Shown one piece after another: positions 7,487 to 16,230 of a stretch of 51,564 bases of DNA. The notes beneath the pieces were generated by a model. That model made no database searches, had not been told where the DNA came from, and saw only the letters and a list, made by a program, of their open reading frames with translations. Both the position numbers and the translations under genes were made by a program. Source of the DNA: Lachnospiraceae bacterium (GTDB taxonomy: Bacteria; Bacillota; Clostridia; Lachnospirales; Lachnospiraceae); contig JAGALK010000133.1 of NCBI GenBank assembly GCA_017625255.1, forward strand, positions 1-51,564, read 5' to 3'. Position 1 is the first letter of the stretch. Every line of letters starts with the position of its first letter.

Positions 7487-8719
7487 TTAAAGTTTTTTTC
7501 CAAGTCGATATTTAAAGTCTTCATATCCGAATCTTGCCAACAGTTCATAAGAACCATCATTTCGCAGCACATAAATATCCGGCAGAGGCATTCCATTAAA
7601 GGTATTATTTTTACACATAGAATAGATTGCCATATCTTCAAACAAAAGATAATCCCCATCTTTTAAAGGCGTATCAAAGCTATAATCCCCAATAATATCC
7701 CCGGAAAGACAGGTTGGTCCACCAAAACGGTAGGTATATGCCTTTTCATTCGGATTTCCAGATTGGAAAAGTGGTGGTCGATAGGGCATTTCAATAACAT
7801 CTGGGGTATGACAGGCAGCGGACATATCTAAAATAGCGATGTGGGTATCGCCATTTTTTAGGGTATCCAAAACCTGTGTATACAAATATCCGGCATTTAA
7901 TGCAACTGCTTCTCCCGGCTCTAAATAGATTTCTAAATCATAAGTTCTTTGCATATGCAAAATACATTTCGTTAACAACTCTACATCATAATCTGCACGG
8001 GTAATATGGTGTCCGCCGCCCATATTCAGCCATTTCATTTTGTGTAAAATCGTTCCAAACTTTTCTTCTACGGCAAATAGAGTTTTTTCAAGATCATCGG
8101 AATTTTGCTCGCATAAAGTATGAAAATGAATGCCATCTAACAAAGCAATCAGTTCTGGTGTCATATGCTCTTCCCATTGTGCATAAGTTGTGCCAAGGCG
8201 ACTGCCAGAAGCACAGGGGTCGTAAATTTCGTGTCCTTCCTGCGTGGAACATTCAGGATTGATGCGAATACCGATTTCTTTTCCGGCATTTTTTGCACGA
8301 AATCCAAATTTTTTTAGCTGGGAAGGACTGTTAAATACAATATGATCAGCGTATTTTAGTATTTCCTCAAAATCCTTTTCACGGTATGCTCCGCAAAATA
8401 CATGACATTCTTTCTCCGACATATGTTTGGCACCAAGCCTTGCCTCATATAATCCACTTGCCTCCGTACCTGCAAGATACGGAGCAATAACAGGGTATAG
8501 GTCATAGTTGGAAAAGGCTTTTTGTGCCAGTAATATTTTGCATTTAGTTTCATCCTGTATTTCTTTTAGAAGAGTACAGTTTTTTATCAAAGCTGCTTCG
8601 TCTATGATATAACAGGGAGTAGGAAGCTTGCTATGGAGCAAAGCATATTTATTCGCACAGGTACTTGAAATCTTAGAAGAGGAATCTGGCGGCAGGTTTA
8701 TATAGTTAGTTTCCGGCAT
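7487..8719 (-). CDS. nspC: carboxynorspermidine/carboxyspermidine decarboxylase
   Basis: A PLP-dependent fold-III decarboxylase that converts carboxyspermidine to spermidine (or carboxynorspermidine to norspermidine), the last step of the non-SAM polyamine route. The 410-residue protein has the expected length plus a slightly long N-terminus. LLAQKAFSNYDLYP carries the PLP lysine, followed by GTEASGLYEA, GIRINPECS, DGIHFHTLCEQ, LNMGGGHHIT and EPGEAVAL, all family landmarks. The gene is last in a five-gene minus-strand operon, ten bases after the dehydrogenase that makes its substrate. A GC-rich hairpin at 7454-7482 follows but lacks a U-tract. Confidence 0.92.
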   Translation of the reverse strand: MPETNYINLPPDSSSKISSTCANKYALLHSKLPTPCYIIDEAALIKNCTLLKEIQDETKCKILLAQKAFSNYDLYPVIAPYLAGTEASGLYEARLGAKHMSEKECHVFCGAYREKDFEEILKYADHIVFNSPSQLKKFGFRAKNAGKEIGIRINPECSTQEGHEIYDPCASGSRLGTTYAQWEEHMTPELIALLDGIHFHTLCEQNSDDLEKTLFAVEEKFGTILHKMKWLNMGGGHHITRADYDVELLTKCILHMQRTYDLEIYLEPGEAVALNAGYLYTQVLDTLKNGDTHIAILDMSAACHTPDVIEMPYRPPLFQSGNPNEKAYTYRFGGPTCLSGDIIGDYSFDTPLKDGDYLLFEDMAIYSMCKNNTFNGMPLPDIYVLRNDGSYELLARFGYEDFKYRLGKKL

Positions 8720-8729
8720 GATTTTTCTC

Positions 8730-9989
8730 CTAATCTACAAGCACAGGCGAGTAGCTTTCTCTATGTGGAAGACCGTATTTATCAAGTGCTTCAATATATG
8801 GATCCGGATCAAATTCTTCCACAGTGTATACACCGGCTTTATTCCATTTGCCCGTAAGAAGCATTAATGCACCACACATAGCCGGAACACCGGTAGTATA
8901 GGAGATGGCTTGGGATTCTACTTCTTTATAACATTCTTCATGGTCACAAATATTATAGATGTAATAGGTCTTTGGTTTACCATCCTTTGTTCCAGTAAAA
9001 ATACAGCCAATATTGGTTTTTCCTTTCGTACGAGGTCCTAAAGTAGCAGGATCAGGTAAAAGTGCTTTCAAAAATTGGATAGGTACGATTTCCTTACCTT
9101 CATAATTAATAGGTGTAGTAGAAAGCATGCCTACATTTTCCAGACAGCGCATATGGTCTAAGTAGCTTTGTCCAAAGGTCATAAAGAAGCGAATGCGCTT
9201 AACTCCCGGAATGGTTTTTGCCAGGGATTCGATTTCTTCATGGTGAAGAAGGTACATATCTTTTTGTCCCACTTCTTCAAAATTGTATTCTCTTTTTATG
9301 CTCATGGCTGGAATCTCTACCCAATGCCCATTTTCCCAATAGCTGCCCGGCGCAGATACTTCTCTAAGATTAATTTCAGGGTTAAAGTTTGTAGCAAACG
9401 GATAACCATGGTCACCGCCGTTGCAGTCTAAAATGTCAATGGTATCAATCTGGTCAAATTCATGCTTTAGTGCATAAGCGCAATATGCCTGAGTGACACC
9501 AGGATCAAAGCCAGAGCCAAGCAGAGCAGTAAGCCCGGCATCTTCAAACTTTTTACGGTAAGCCCACTGCCAGGAATAATCAAAGTAGGCAGAAAAACCT
9601 TCTTCCTTGCAGCGTTTGTCATAAATGGCGCGCCAATTTGGTTCGTTAATATCCTCTGGTTCATAGTTGGCAGTATCCATGTAATTTATGCCACAGGCAA
9701 GGCATGCATCCATAATGGTAAGATCCTGATAAGGAAGAGCAATATTCATGACAAGCTCTGGTTTATAATTCTTGATTAAGGCGATAACCTCTTCAGTTTT
9801 GTCTGCATCTACCTGTGCAGTAGTGATTTTTGTGGAAGTATTGCCTTCTAATTTTGCGGCTAAAGCATCACATTTGGATTTGGTACGGCTTGCAATACAG
9901 ATTTCTGTAAAAACCTCACTTACCTGACAACATTTCTGAATAGCTACGGAAGCCACACCACCGCAGCCGATAATTAAAACTCTACTCAT
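8730..9989 (-). CDS. carboxynorspermidine/carboxyspermidine synthase (saccharopine dehydrogenase family)
   Basis: An NADPH-dependent reductase that condenses aspartate semialdehyde with putrescine (or diaminopropane) to give carboxyspermidine. The N-terminal Rossmann motif VLIIGCGGVASVAIQKC begins at residue 4. Later segments include MNIALPYQDLTIMDACL, GINYMDTANYEPED, GFDPGVTQAYCAYA and TGVPAMCGALMLLTGKW, typical of this branch rather than of lysine-forming saccharopine dehydrogenase. At 419 residues the length is normal. One base separates it from speB upstream and ten from nspC downstream, so the two enzymes of the pathway are co-expressed. Confidence 0.9.
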   Translation of the reverse strand: MSRVLIIGCGGVASVAIQKCCQVSEVFTEICIASRTKSKCDALAAKLEGNTSTKITTAQVDADKTEEVIALIKNYKPELVMNIALPYQDLTIMDACLACGINYMDTANYEPEDINEPNWRAIYDKRCKEEGFSAYFDYSWQWAYRKKFEDAGLTALLGSGFDPGVTQAYCAYALKHEFDQIDTIDILDCNGGDHGYPFATNFNPEINLREVSAPGSYWENGHWVEIPAMSIKREYNFEEVGQKDMYLLHHEEIESLAKTIPGVKRIRFFMTFGQSYLDHMRCLENVGMLSTTPINYEGKEIVPIQFLKALLPDPATLGPRTKGKTNIGCIFTGTKDGKPKTYYIYNICDHEECYKEVESQAISYTTGVPAMCGALMLLTGKWNKAGVYTVEEFDPDPYIEALDKYGLPHRESYSPVLVD

Positions 9990-9990
9990 T

Positions 9991-10860
9991 TTATAAACAC
10001 TCCTTTTTATTTTTTAATATACTAAGTATAAGCTCTCTGACTATTTTACAGGCTAGGGCAGTACTTGCTCCGCTGCTATCTAGCATAGGGCTTAATTCAT
10101 TGACATCAGCAGCAATAACATTGCATTTACATACGGTTTCTATAGCATCTAAAAGTTCCATAAAGCTGACGCCTCCGGCTTCCGGTGTTCCGGTTCCGGG
10201 AAAAGCAGAAGGGTCAAGACAATCTAAATCAATCGTAAAATACACAGGTACATCGCCAAGCTGTTTTATCGTTTCAGTTAAACCGGCAAAATTAAATTTA
10301 TGCAAATCGGTATGGGCATTTGCAAATTGAAATTCTTCCCGTTCTCCGCTTCGGATACAAAACTGGTGAATTTTGCCATCTCCAATAAAATCATGACATC
10401 TTCGGATGACACATGCATGGCTTAATTTTGCGCCAAGGTAATCGTCACGCAAATCTGTATGGGCATCAAAATGAATGATATGTAAATTTGGATATTTCTT
10501 TAAAGCTGCCCGAAAAGCTCCTAGAGTGACTAAATGCTCACCACCAATTAAAAGTGGAAATTTTTTGTCCTGCAAAATGATATTTGTTCTATTTTCAATA
10601 TCCATAAGAGCAGCTTCCGGTGAACCGAAGCATAGTTCTAAATCACCGCTGTCAAAGATTTTATAATCAGATAAATCCTCATCCTGATATGGACTATAGG
10701 TTTCTAGTCCAAAGCTTTCATGTCTAATAGCAGAAGAGCCATATCGCGTTCCCGGACGATAACTGGTAGTGCTGTCATAGGGAGCGCCAAAAAGGACTAA
10801 ATCAGCTTCATCATATTCGGCATCGCAGCCGATAAATGTTTCTATATTCTTTGCGAGCAT
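9991..10860 (-). CDS. speB: agmatinase (or related ureohydrolase)
   Basis: A ureohydrolase of the arginase family, expected to cut agmatine to putrescine and urea with two Mn ions. The 289-residue sequence shows GGEHLVTLG, the metal ligands in FDAHTDLRDDY, the DLDCLDPSAFPGTGTPEAGG block and VNELSPMLD. It sits between speE and the carboxyspermidine genes in the operon. In some bacteria a SpeB homologue acts instead on aminopropylagmatine, and this context does not exclude that. Confidence 0.93.
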   Translation of the reverse strand: MLAKNIETFIGCDAEYDEADLVLFGAPYDSTTSYRPGTRYGSSAIRHESFGLETYSPYQDEDLSDYKIFDSGDLELCFGSPEAALMDIENRTNIILQDKKFPLLIGGEHLVTLGAFRAALKKYPNLHIIHFDAHTDLRDDYLGAKLSHACVIRRCHDFIGDGKIHQFCIRSGEREEFQFANAHTDLHKFNFAGLTETIKQLGDVPVYFTIDLDCLDPSAFPGTGTPEAGGVSFMELLDAIETVCKCNVIAADVNELSPMLDSSGASTALACKIVRELILSILKNKKECL

Positions 10861-10876
10861 AATAAGCCTCCTTTAG

Positions 10877-11731
10877 TTAGTTTTCCACTTCACAGAGCAT
10901 TTCTTCCAAAAATGCCGGAAGATAAAAAGCTCCTTTGTGCAAACGGGTAGTATAATATTTTGTGCGCAAATGTCTGTCATTCCATGCGTTTGCATCTAAA
11001 TCATCGATAGGATGATATTTTTTACTGGCAAATCCAAAAAGCCAGTATCCGGCAGCATAGGTAGGAATATGTGCCTGATATACGCGACTGATAGGAAATG
11101 TATTTACAATTCGTTTATGACTGCGCTGCATGGCTTCTGCATCCTGTTTGTAAAAAGGACTTCCCTGCTGATTTACCATGATACCGTCTTCTTTTAAAGC
11201 CTTATAACAGTTCCCGTAAAATTCTTTGGTAAATAAGCCTTCAGAAGGACCATAGGGGTCATTGGAGTCTACAATAATCAGGTCATAGGTTTCTTCGCAG
11301 TAACGGATAAATTTTAATGCATTTTCAAAGTGAATCTGTACGCGGATATCGTCTAGCTGGCACGCATTGCCTGGAAGATATTGCCGACAGGCTTCTACAA
11401 CCATAGGGTCCATTTCTACAAGGTCGATATGCTTAATCTGCTGATAACGGGTCAGTTCTTTTACGACACCGCCATCGCCTGCACCGATAACCAAAACATG
11501 CTGAATGTTTTGGTGTACTGCCATAGGTACATGAACGATCATTTCGTTATAGATAAATTCATCCCGTTCTGTCAGCATGATATTACCATCTAAGGATAAG
11601 ATTCTGCCAAATTCCCGACTTTCAAATACATCAATGCGTTGATAGTCACTTTTTTGGGAAAATAGCTGTTTTTCAATGCGGATGCTTAACTTTACATCGG
11701 GTGTATGTTTTTCACTAAACCATAAGTCCAT
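10877..11731 (-). CDS. speE: spermidine synthase-like aminopropyltransferase
   Basis: A SpeE-family enzyme that transfers an aminopropyl group from decarboxylated SAM to an amine such as putrescine. The 284-residue protein has LSLDGNIMLTERDEFIYNE, the nucleotide-binding VLVIGAGDGGVVKEL (the common GGGDGG reads GAGDGG), LVEMDPMVVE and VDSNDPYGPSEGLF. It lies 11 bases after speA and 16 before speB. No SAM decarboxylase gene is visible in the window, although the carboxyspermidine route is encoded in the same operon, so its true substrate deserves attention. Confidence 0.9.
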   Translation of the reverse strand: MDLWFSEKHTPDVKLSIRIEKQLFSQKSDYQRIDVFESREFGRILSLDGNIMLTERDEFIYNEMIVHVPMAVHQNIQHVLVIGAGDGGVVKELTRYQQIKHIDLVEMDPMVVEACRQYLPGNACQLDDIRVQIHFENALKFIRYCEETYDLIIVDSNDPYGPSEGLFTKEFYGNCYKALKEDGIMVNQQGSPFYKQDAEAMQRSHKRIVNTFPISRVYQAHIPTYAAGYWLFGFASKKYHPIDDLDANAWNDRHLRTKYYTTRLHKGAFYLPAFLEEMLCEVEN

Positions 11732-11742
11732 AGCTTCCTCCT

Positions 11743-13209
11743 TTAAGTTGTAAGCACATTTAAGTGTTTAATTTCCGGGTCTTCAGGGCCTGTCATGCTG
11801 CACCCCTTTTCCTTTGCATATTGAATGTATTTTAAAATGTCGGCAGTGATTTTTTCTCCCGGGGCAAGAATAGGAATTCCCGGAGGATAGCACATGACAA
11901 ATTCACTGCAGACCATGCCTTCTGTTTCCATAATCGGCAGGCTGATTTTTTTCGCGTAAAAGGCCTCCTGTGGACTGGCAATAACCTGCGGAGCAATATA
12001 TTCCTGTGTAAGTAAGCCTGTTTTGTCCCGTTGAAACCGTCTGCGAATTTCTGCTAAAGCACTTACTAATCGTTCTACTTCCTGAATGCGGTCACCAATG
12101 GATAGATAAGCAAGAATATTACCTAAATCTCCAAATTCTATCTGGATATCATAGTCATCCCGAAGCAAATCATATATTTCGATGCCGGCAAGACCAATAT
12201 CCAAAGTATGTATACTCAATTTGACCGGATCAAAATCAAAAATGGAATCCTTATTAATAAGCTCTGGTCCAAAGGCATAATAGCCGCCGATAGAATTAAT
12301 TTCTTCTCTGGCATATTCGGCAATTTTTCGAACCTGCTCAAAGATTTTTTCTCCCCGAAGTGCGAGATTGCGGCGGGAAATATCAAGACTGCTCATCAAA
12401 AGATAACTGCCGGATGTCGTTTGTGTCAGATTAATAATCTGTCTGACATGTCCCTCATTGATATTTGGACCTGCCAAAAGGAAGCTGGATTGTGTAAGAC
12501 TTCCGCCGCTTTTGTGCATGGATACGGATGCCATGTCTGCACCAGCCGCCATAGCAGATATAGGCAAGTCTTTTCCAAAATAAAAATGTGTTCCATGAGC
12601 TTCATCCGCCAGACAAAGCATACCGTGTTCATGGGCAAGCTTAACAATTCCTTTTAAATCTGAGCAGATACCGTAATAGGTAGGGTTATTTACAAGAACA
12701 GCAACCGCTTTCGGATGCTCTTTTATTGCTCGTTCTACCTGTTCAAGCTTCATGCCAAGAGAGATACCTAAGCGGTGGTCTACCTCTGGATTTACATAAA
12801 CGGGAATAGCACCGCACAAAACCAATGCATTGATTACGCTTCGATGAACATTTCGTGGCAGAATAATCTCATCCCCTCGTTTGCATACAGTCAATACCAT
12901 GCTCTGGACTGCGCTGGTAGTTCCTCCAACCATTAGAAATGCATGGGCAGCACCAAAGGCTTCTGCGGCTAATTGCTCCGCTTCACGGATAACAGAAACC
13001 GGATGACAAAGGTTATCTAAGGGTTTCATACTGTTCACATCCACAGAAACACATTGCTGACCTAAAAATTCTGTTAATTCAGGATTTCCGCGGCCGCGTT
13101 TGTGACCGGGAACATCAAAAGGGACAATGCGGTTTTGTCTGAATCGTTCTAGGGCTTCATGAATGGGAGCACGATTTTGATCGAGTGGGGTAGAGATAGT
13201 TTTGTTCAT
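11743..13209 (-). CDS. speA: arginine (Orn/Lys/Arg-type) decarboxylase
   Basis: A PLP fold-I decarboxylase of the Orn/Lys/Arg group, here most probably making agmatine from arginine because an agmatinase gene follows. The 488-residue form lacks the long N-terminal wing domain of the E. coli inducible enzymes, as in Gram-positive SpeA. Landmarks are VPGHKRGRG, MVGGTTSAVQSM, LADEAHGTH, SMHKSGGSLTQSS (PLP lysine) and the C-terminal CYPPGIPILAPGE. First gene of the polyamine operon; an AGGAG lies 8 bases before the ATG. A terminator and long structured RNA lie directly upstream, so read-through may set its expression. Lysine as substrate cannot be excluded by sequence. Confidence 0.9.
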   Translation of the reverse strand: MNKTISTPLDQNRAPIHEALERFRQNRIVPFDVPGHKRGRGNPELTEFLGQQCVSVDVNSMKPLDNLCHPVSVIREAEQLAAEAFGAAHAFLMVGGTTSAVQSMVLTVCKRGDEIILPRNVHRSVINALVLCGAIPVYVNPEVDHRLGISLGMKLEQVERAIKEHPKAVAVLVNNPTYYGICSDLKGIVKLAHEHGMLCLADEAHGTHFYFGKDLPISAMAAGADMASVSMHKSGGSLTQSSFLLAGPNINEGHVRQIINLTQTTSGSYLLMSSLDISRRNLALRGEKIFEQVRKIAEYAREEINSIGGYYAFGPELINKDSIFDFDPVKLSIHTLDIGLAGIEIYDLLRDDYDIQIEFGDLGNILAYLSIGDRIQEVERLVSALAEIRRRFQRDKTGLLTQEYIAPQVIASPQEAFYAKKISLPIMETEGMVCSEFVMCYPPGIPILAPGEKITADILKYIQYAKEKGCSMTGPEDPEIKHLNVLTT

Positions 13210-13272
13210 GATGATTCTCCTTACATAGTCATTTGTTTATGAGCATTGCTGCGAAGTCTGTTTCTGTCAAAT

Positions 13273-13306
13273 AAAAAAAGCAGGCATGTGCATAAACACA
13301 ACCTGC
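13273..13306 (-). terminator. intrinsic terminator ahead of speA
   Basis: On the minus strand GCAGG and CCTGC, extended by TTGTG pairing with CACAT, form a hairpin followed by seven T. It ends the RNA that starts near 13679 and lies 63 bases before speA. A TTGACA (13270-13265, minus) just after it could be a separate speA promoter, but its -10 (AATGCT) is poor. Confidence 0.8.
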
Positions 13307-13679
13307 GTTATCTCTTTACCAAGATAAAGTATCGGAATCTTTAATAGAATTAGTTCAATAGATTCACATACAAAATAGTATTCGGTATAGGATCCGGGAT
13401 GATCAGAGTCTATATAGCAATCACTTTTACTACTCTTATTGACCGTTTCACAAGTCTGTGCATAGCACAATTCGGTTATGAAGTAACCAACTTATAAAAT
13501 TTGAGCTTTTAACCGATAGAAGCTGACACTGGCAGTTTCATTCGGATGCGTAAGCAACTCAATCAATAAGGCAACCAAAGTTGCCAATCGGCAGTGGACC
13601 CGGCTGTCCGTATGGCCTTGACTCATAAGAGTGGTCCTGATAATTGCTTGGAAAGACTCCGAAAAAATCCATCCAAAGT
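13273..13679 (-). ncRNA. ~405-nt structured leader or small RNA upstream of the polyamine operon
   Basis: A sigma-A promoter at 13686-13714 and the terminator at 13273-13306 define a transcript with no convincing gene. By hand it folds into many stems: a GGACC/GGTCC helix (13637-13633 with 13600-13596) that encloses ACTC-TTAT-GAGT, the hairpin GGCAAC-N4-GTTGCC (13585-13570), AGCTT/AAGCT (13524-13504), GGTTA-N5-TAACC (13488-13474) and TGTGC/GCACA (13469-13457). The density of perfect short stems with conserved-looking loops is typical of a structured RNA. It could be a terminator-type riboswitch or attenuator for speA, or an independent RNA. It does not match the T-box, SAM, lysine, guanidine-I or cobalamin consensus as I know them. 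The clostridial raiA-motif class is a candidate I cannot confirm. Confidence 0.6.
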
Positions 13680-13685
13680 GCTAAT

Positions 13686-13714
13686 ATAGTATCATGGTAA
13701 AGTGGAAAAGTCAA
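13686..13714 (-). promoter_or_regulatory. sigma-A promoter of the structured RNA
   Basis: On the minus strand TTGACT (13714-13709), 17 bases, then TACTAT (13691-13686). Transcription would start near 13680-13678. Confidence 0.7.
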
Positions 13715-13745
13715 TAACAAATTTGTAAAATTTAATTCATTGAAA

Positions 13746-13774
13746 TTGACACAATACAAATCCCGTGATAACCT
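13746..13774 (+). promoter_or_regulatory. possible promoter of the amino acid ABC operon
   Basis: TTGACA at 13746-13751 is perfect. With 17-base spacing the -10 would be TAACCT, which is weak; a TATATAA lies a little downstream. It is divergent from the RNA promoter at 13686-13714. Confidence 0.4.
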
Positions 13775-13801
13775 ATATAAGTATGGTTACAAAGGTTTTA
13801 G

Positions 13802-13829
13802 TATGGTAAAGCGATAGCATATTACCATA
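13802..13829. promoter_or_regulatory. palindrome in the 5' leader of the ABC operon
   Basis: TATGGTAA and TTACCATA form a perfect 8-bp inverted repeat around 12 bases, about ten bases before the ribosome site of the binding-protein gene. It could be an operator for a regulator of the transporter or an mRNA hairpin. I do not recognise the regulator. Confidence 0.45.
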
Positions 13830-13851
13830 GATAAACAAGGAGGAAAATATT

Positions 13852-14625
13852 ATGAAAAAATTACTTGCAACATTATTATTAGTAGGAATGACAGTTTCTA
13901 TGGCTGCCTGTGGAGGTGCAAAAAGCGATGATACATTTATCGTTGGTTTTGACCAGAATTTCCCGCCATTTGGCTATGTAGGGGATGATGGTGAATTTAC
14001 AGGCTTTGATATTGAAATGGCAACTGAATGTGGAGAACGCATGGGCAAAGAAGTAGTTCTTCAGCCAATTGACTGGGATGCAAAGGATATGGAATTAGAA
14101 GCAGGTACAATTGATTGTATCTGGAACGGATTCACTATGAACGGTCGCGAAGATCAGTATACATGGACAGATTCTTATATGGATAACTCTCAGGTAGTTG
14201 TTACAAAGGTAGATTCAGGAATTACTGCATTAGCAGATTTAGAAGGAAAAATTGTAGAAGTTCAGAAGGAATCTTCTGCGCAGTCTGCATTAGAAAGTGA
14301 AGAAAATGCAGAGCTTTTAGCATCTTTTGCAGAATTTTTGCAGGTTGGTGAATATAATACAGCATTTATGGATTTAGAATCCGGTGCGGTAGATGCCATT
14401 GCTATTGATATTGGTGTGGCAAAATTCCAGTTAGAGGGCAAAGAAGATCAGTATATTATTTTAGAGGAAACGATTTCATCCGAACAGTATGGCGTTGGTT
14501 TCTTAAAAGGCAATGAAGAATTGCGTGATGAAGTACAGAGTACCTTAATGGAAATGGTAGAGGATGGAACTTTTGCTGAGATTTCCGAAAAATACTTTGG
14601 ATACGATGTTTGTACTTTGAAATAA
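13852..14625 (+). CDS. polar amino acid ABC transporter, substrate-binding lipoprotein
   Basis: The extracellular binding protein that delivers a polar amino acid to the permease. The 257-residue precursor has a signal peptide ending in lipobox MAAC (lipidated Cys20). The mature part is a family-3 solute-binding domain: FIVGFDQNFPPFGYV, GFDIEMATECGERMG, AGTIDCIWNGFTM, DLEGKIVEVQKESSA and DAIAIDIGVAKFQL. An AGGAGG lies 8 bases before ATG. It heads a three-gene operon. The exact substrate (for example cystine or glutamine) cannot be read from sequence. Confidence 0.93.
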   Translation: MKKLLATLLLVGMTVSMAACGGAKSDDTFIVGFDQNFPPFGYVGDDGEFTGFDIEMATECGERMGKEVVLQPIDWDAKDMELEAGTIDCIWNGFTMNGREDQYTWTDSYMDNSQVVVTKVDSGITALADLEGKIVEVQKESSAQSALESEENAELLASFAEFLQVGEYNTAFMDLESGAVDAIAIDIGVAKFQLEGKEDQYIILEETISSEQYGVGFLKGNEELRDEVQSTLMEMVEDGTFAEISEKYFGYDVCTLK

Positions 14626-14661
14626 TTGAGTATGCAATATACAGGTTGGAGATAAAAAAAT

Positions 14662-15312
14662 ATGAGTTTACAGGTTATGATGCAGCAGCTTTCCGGTGGA
14701 ATGGTTACAACGGTGATGATTTTTGTGCTGACTTTAGTATTTTCACTGCCGCTTGGACTTTTGATTTCCTTTGGAAGAATGTCTAAAAATATCGTACTTC
14801 GTACCCTTACGAAGGTTTATATTTCTATAATGCGTGGAACACCATTGATGTTACAGCTTTTAGTAGTATATTTTGGTCCATATTACATATTTGGTATCAA
14901 TATTTCTTCTGCATATCGTGCATATGCAGTAATTATTGCTTTTTCCATAAATTATGCGGCATATTTTGCAGAAATCTATCGTGGTGGAATAGAGTCTATG
15001 CCAAAGGGACAATATGAGGCTGCTAAGGTATTAGGATATACAAAAGCGCAGACTTTCTTTAAAATTATCCTGCCACAGGTAATTAAGCGGATTCTGCCAT
15101 CTGTTACCAATGAAGTGATTACGCTGGTAAAAGATACCTCATTGGCTTTTTCCATTGCTTATGCAGAAATGTTTACGATTGCCAAAGCAATTGCAGCTTC
15201 CCAGAAGAGTATGATTCCTTTTGTAGCAGCAGCGATTTTCTATTATGTATTTAATTTTATTGTAGCTGCACTGATGGAACACTGGGAAAAGAAACTGAGT
15301 TATTATAATTAG
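14662..15312 (+). CDS. polar amino acid ABC transporter, permease
   Basis: A HisM/GlnP-type inner-membrane permease, 216 residues. Hydrophobic segments begin near residues 15, 53, 88 and 185. The cytoplasmic EAA loop that docks the ATPase reads YEAAKVLGYTKAQTFFKIILPQ. Only one permease gene is present, so the channel is likely a homodimer. Start ATG 14662 has a weak GGAG about ten bases upstream. Thirty-six bases separate it from the binding-protein gene and twelve from the ATPase gene. Confidence 0.93.
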   Translation: MSLQVMMQQLSGGMVTTVMIFVLTLVFSLPLGLLISFGRMSKNIVLRTLTKVYISIMRGTPLMLQLLVVYFGPYYIFGINISSAYRAYAVIIAFSINYAAYFAEIYRGGIESMPKGQYEAAKVLGYTKAQTFFKIILPQVIKRILPSVTNEVITLVKDTSLAFSIAYAEMFTIAKAIAASQKSMIPFVAAAIFYYVFNFIVAALMEHWEKKLSYYN

Positions 15313-15324
15313 GAGGAAGCCGCA

Positions 15325-16089
15325 ATGAAGTTATTGGAAATGAATCATGTGAAAAAAAGCTTTGATGGAGTAGAAGTATTAAAGGATATTAATTTATCTG
15401 TAAAAGAAGGCGAGGTAGTTTCTATTATCGGACCTTCAGGTTCGGGAAAATCCACACTTTTGCGTTGTGCTACACTTTTGGAAACCTTAGATGATGGTGA
15501 TTTATATTATCTGGGAGAAGCGGCAGCAAAAAGTGATGGAAACCACGCGGTATATGCTCCAAATGCGGATTTGAAGAAAATTGAGAGACAGTTTGGACTG
15601 GTATTTCAGAATTTTAACCTGTTTCCTCATTATTCTGTAATCAAAAATATTATGGATGCTCCGATTTCTGTACAAAAGAGAGATAAAAATGAGGTTCGTA
15701 AGGAAGCAGAAGTATTGTTGGAAAAAATGGGATTAAGCGATAGAGCAAATTATTATCCATGTCAGCTATCCGGCGGACAGCAGCAGCGAGTATCTATTGC
15801 AAGAGCATTGGCAATGAAGCCAAAGATTCTTTTTTTTGATGAGCCGACATCTGCATTAGACCCGGAGCTTACCGGAGAAATTTTAAAGGTTATCACAGAT
15901 CTTGCAAAAGAAAAAATGACCATGGTAATTGTTACCCATGAAATGAATTTTGCAAAAGATGTGTCTGACCGTATGATTTTTATGGATAAAGGTGTAATTG
16001 TGGAAGAAACGACGCCGGAAGAACTTTTTGCATCAACCAATCAACGAACAAGAGAATTTCTTGGAAAATATCATATGCAAAATAATTAA
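15325..16089 (+). CDS. polar amino acid ABC transporter, ATP-binding protein
   Basis: The GlnQ-type ATPase of the transporter, 254 residues, cytoplasmic. Walker A is GPSGSGKST, the Q-loop lies in [14 protein letters not shown], the signature is LSGGQQQR, Walker B is [12 protein letters not shown] and the switch His is in VIVTHEM. An AGGAGG precedes the ATG by eight bases. It is the last gene of the operon, closed by the terminator at 16100-16150. Confidence 0.95.
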   Translation: MKLLEMNHVKKSFDGVEVLKDINLSVKEGEVVSIIGPSGSGKSTLLRCATLLETLDDGDLYYLGEAAAKSDGNHAVYAPNADLKKIERQFGLVFQNFNLFPHYSVIKNIMDAPISVQKRDKNEVRKEAEVLLEKMGLSDRANYYPCQLSGGQQQRVSIARALAMKPKILFFDEPTSALDPELTGEILKVITDLAKEKMTMVIVTHEMNFAKDVSDRMIFMDKGVIVEETTPEELFASTNQRTREFLGKYHMQNN

Positions 16090-16099
16090 GGTTTATATG

Positions 16100-16150
16100 G
16101 CATCAGAATATTATTGAAATAGATAGCAATAATGTTCTGATGCTTTTTAA
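16100..16150 (+). terminator. intrinsic terminator of the amino acid ABC operon
   Basis: GCATCAGAA-TATTATTG pairs with CAATAATG-TTCTGATGC around a ten-base loop and is followed by five T and further T-rich sequence. Confidence 0.85.
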
Positions 16151-16230
16151 TTTGATAGGGAAATCATTGCATAGAGGTACGATTTGCAGTAATATTTAGA
16201 ATATAAATGGAGAAAAAGGCGGAGGTTAAT

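Noticed and set aside
13267..13470. 67-codon open frame on the minus strand within the structured RNA before speA
   Set aside because: It needs a TTG start inside a hairpin, has no ribosome site, and runs through the terminator stem; it does not resemble SpeD or a known leader peptide. Kept only as a remote possibility.
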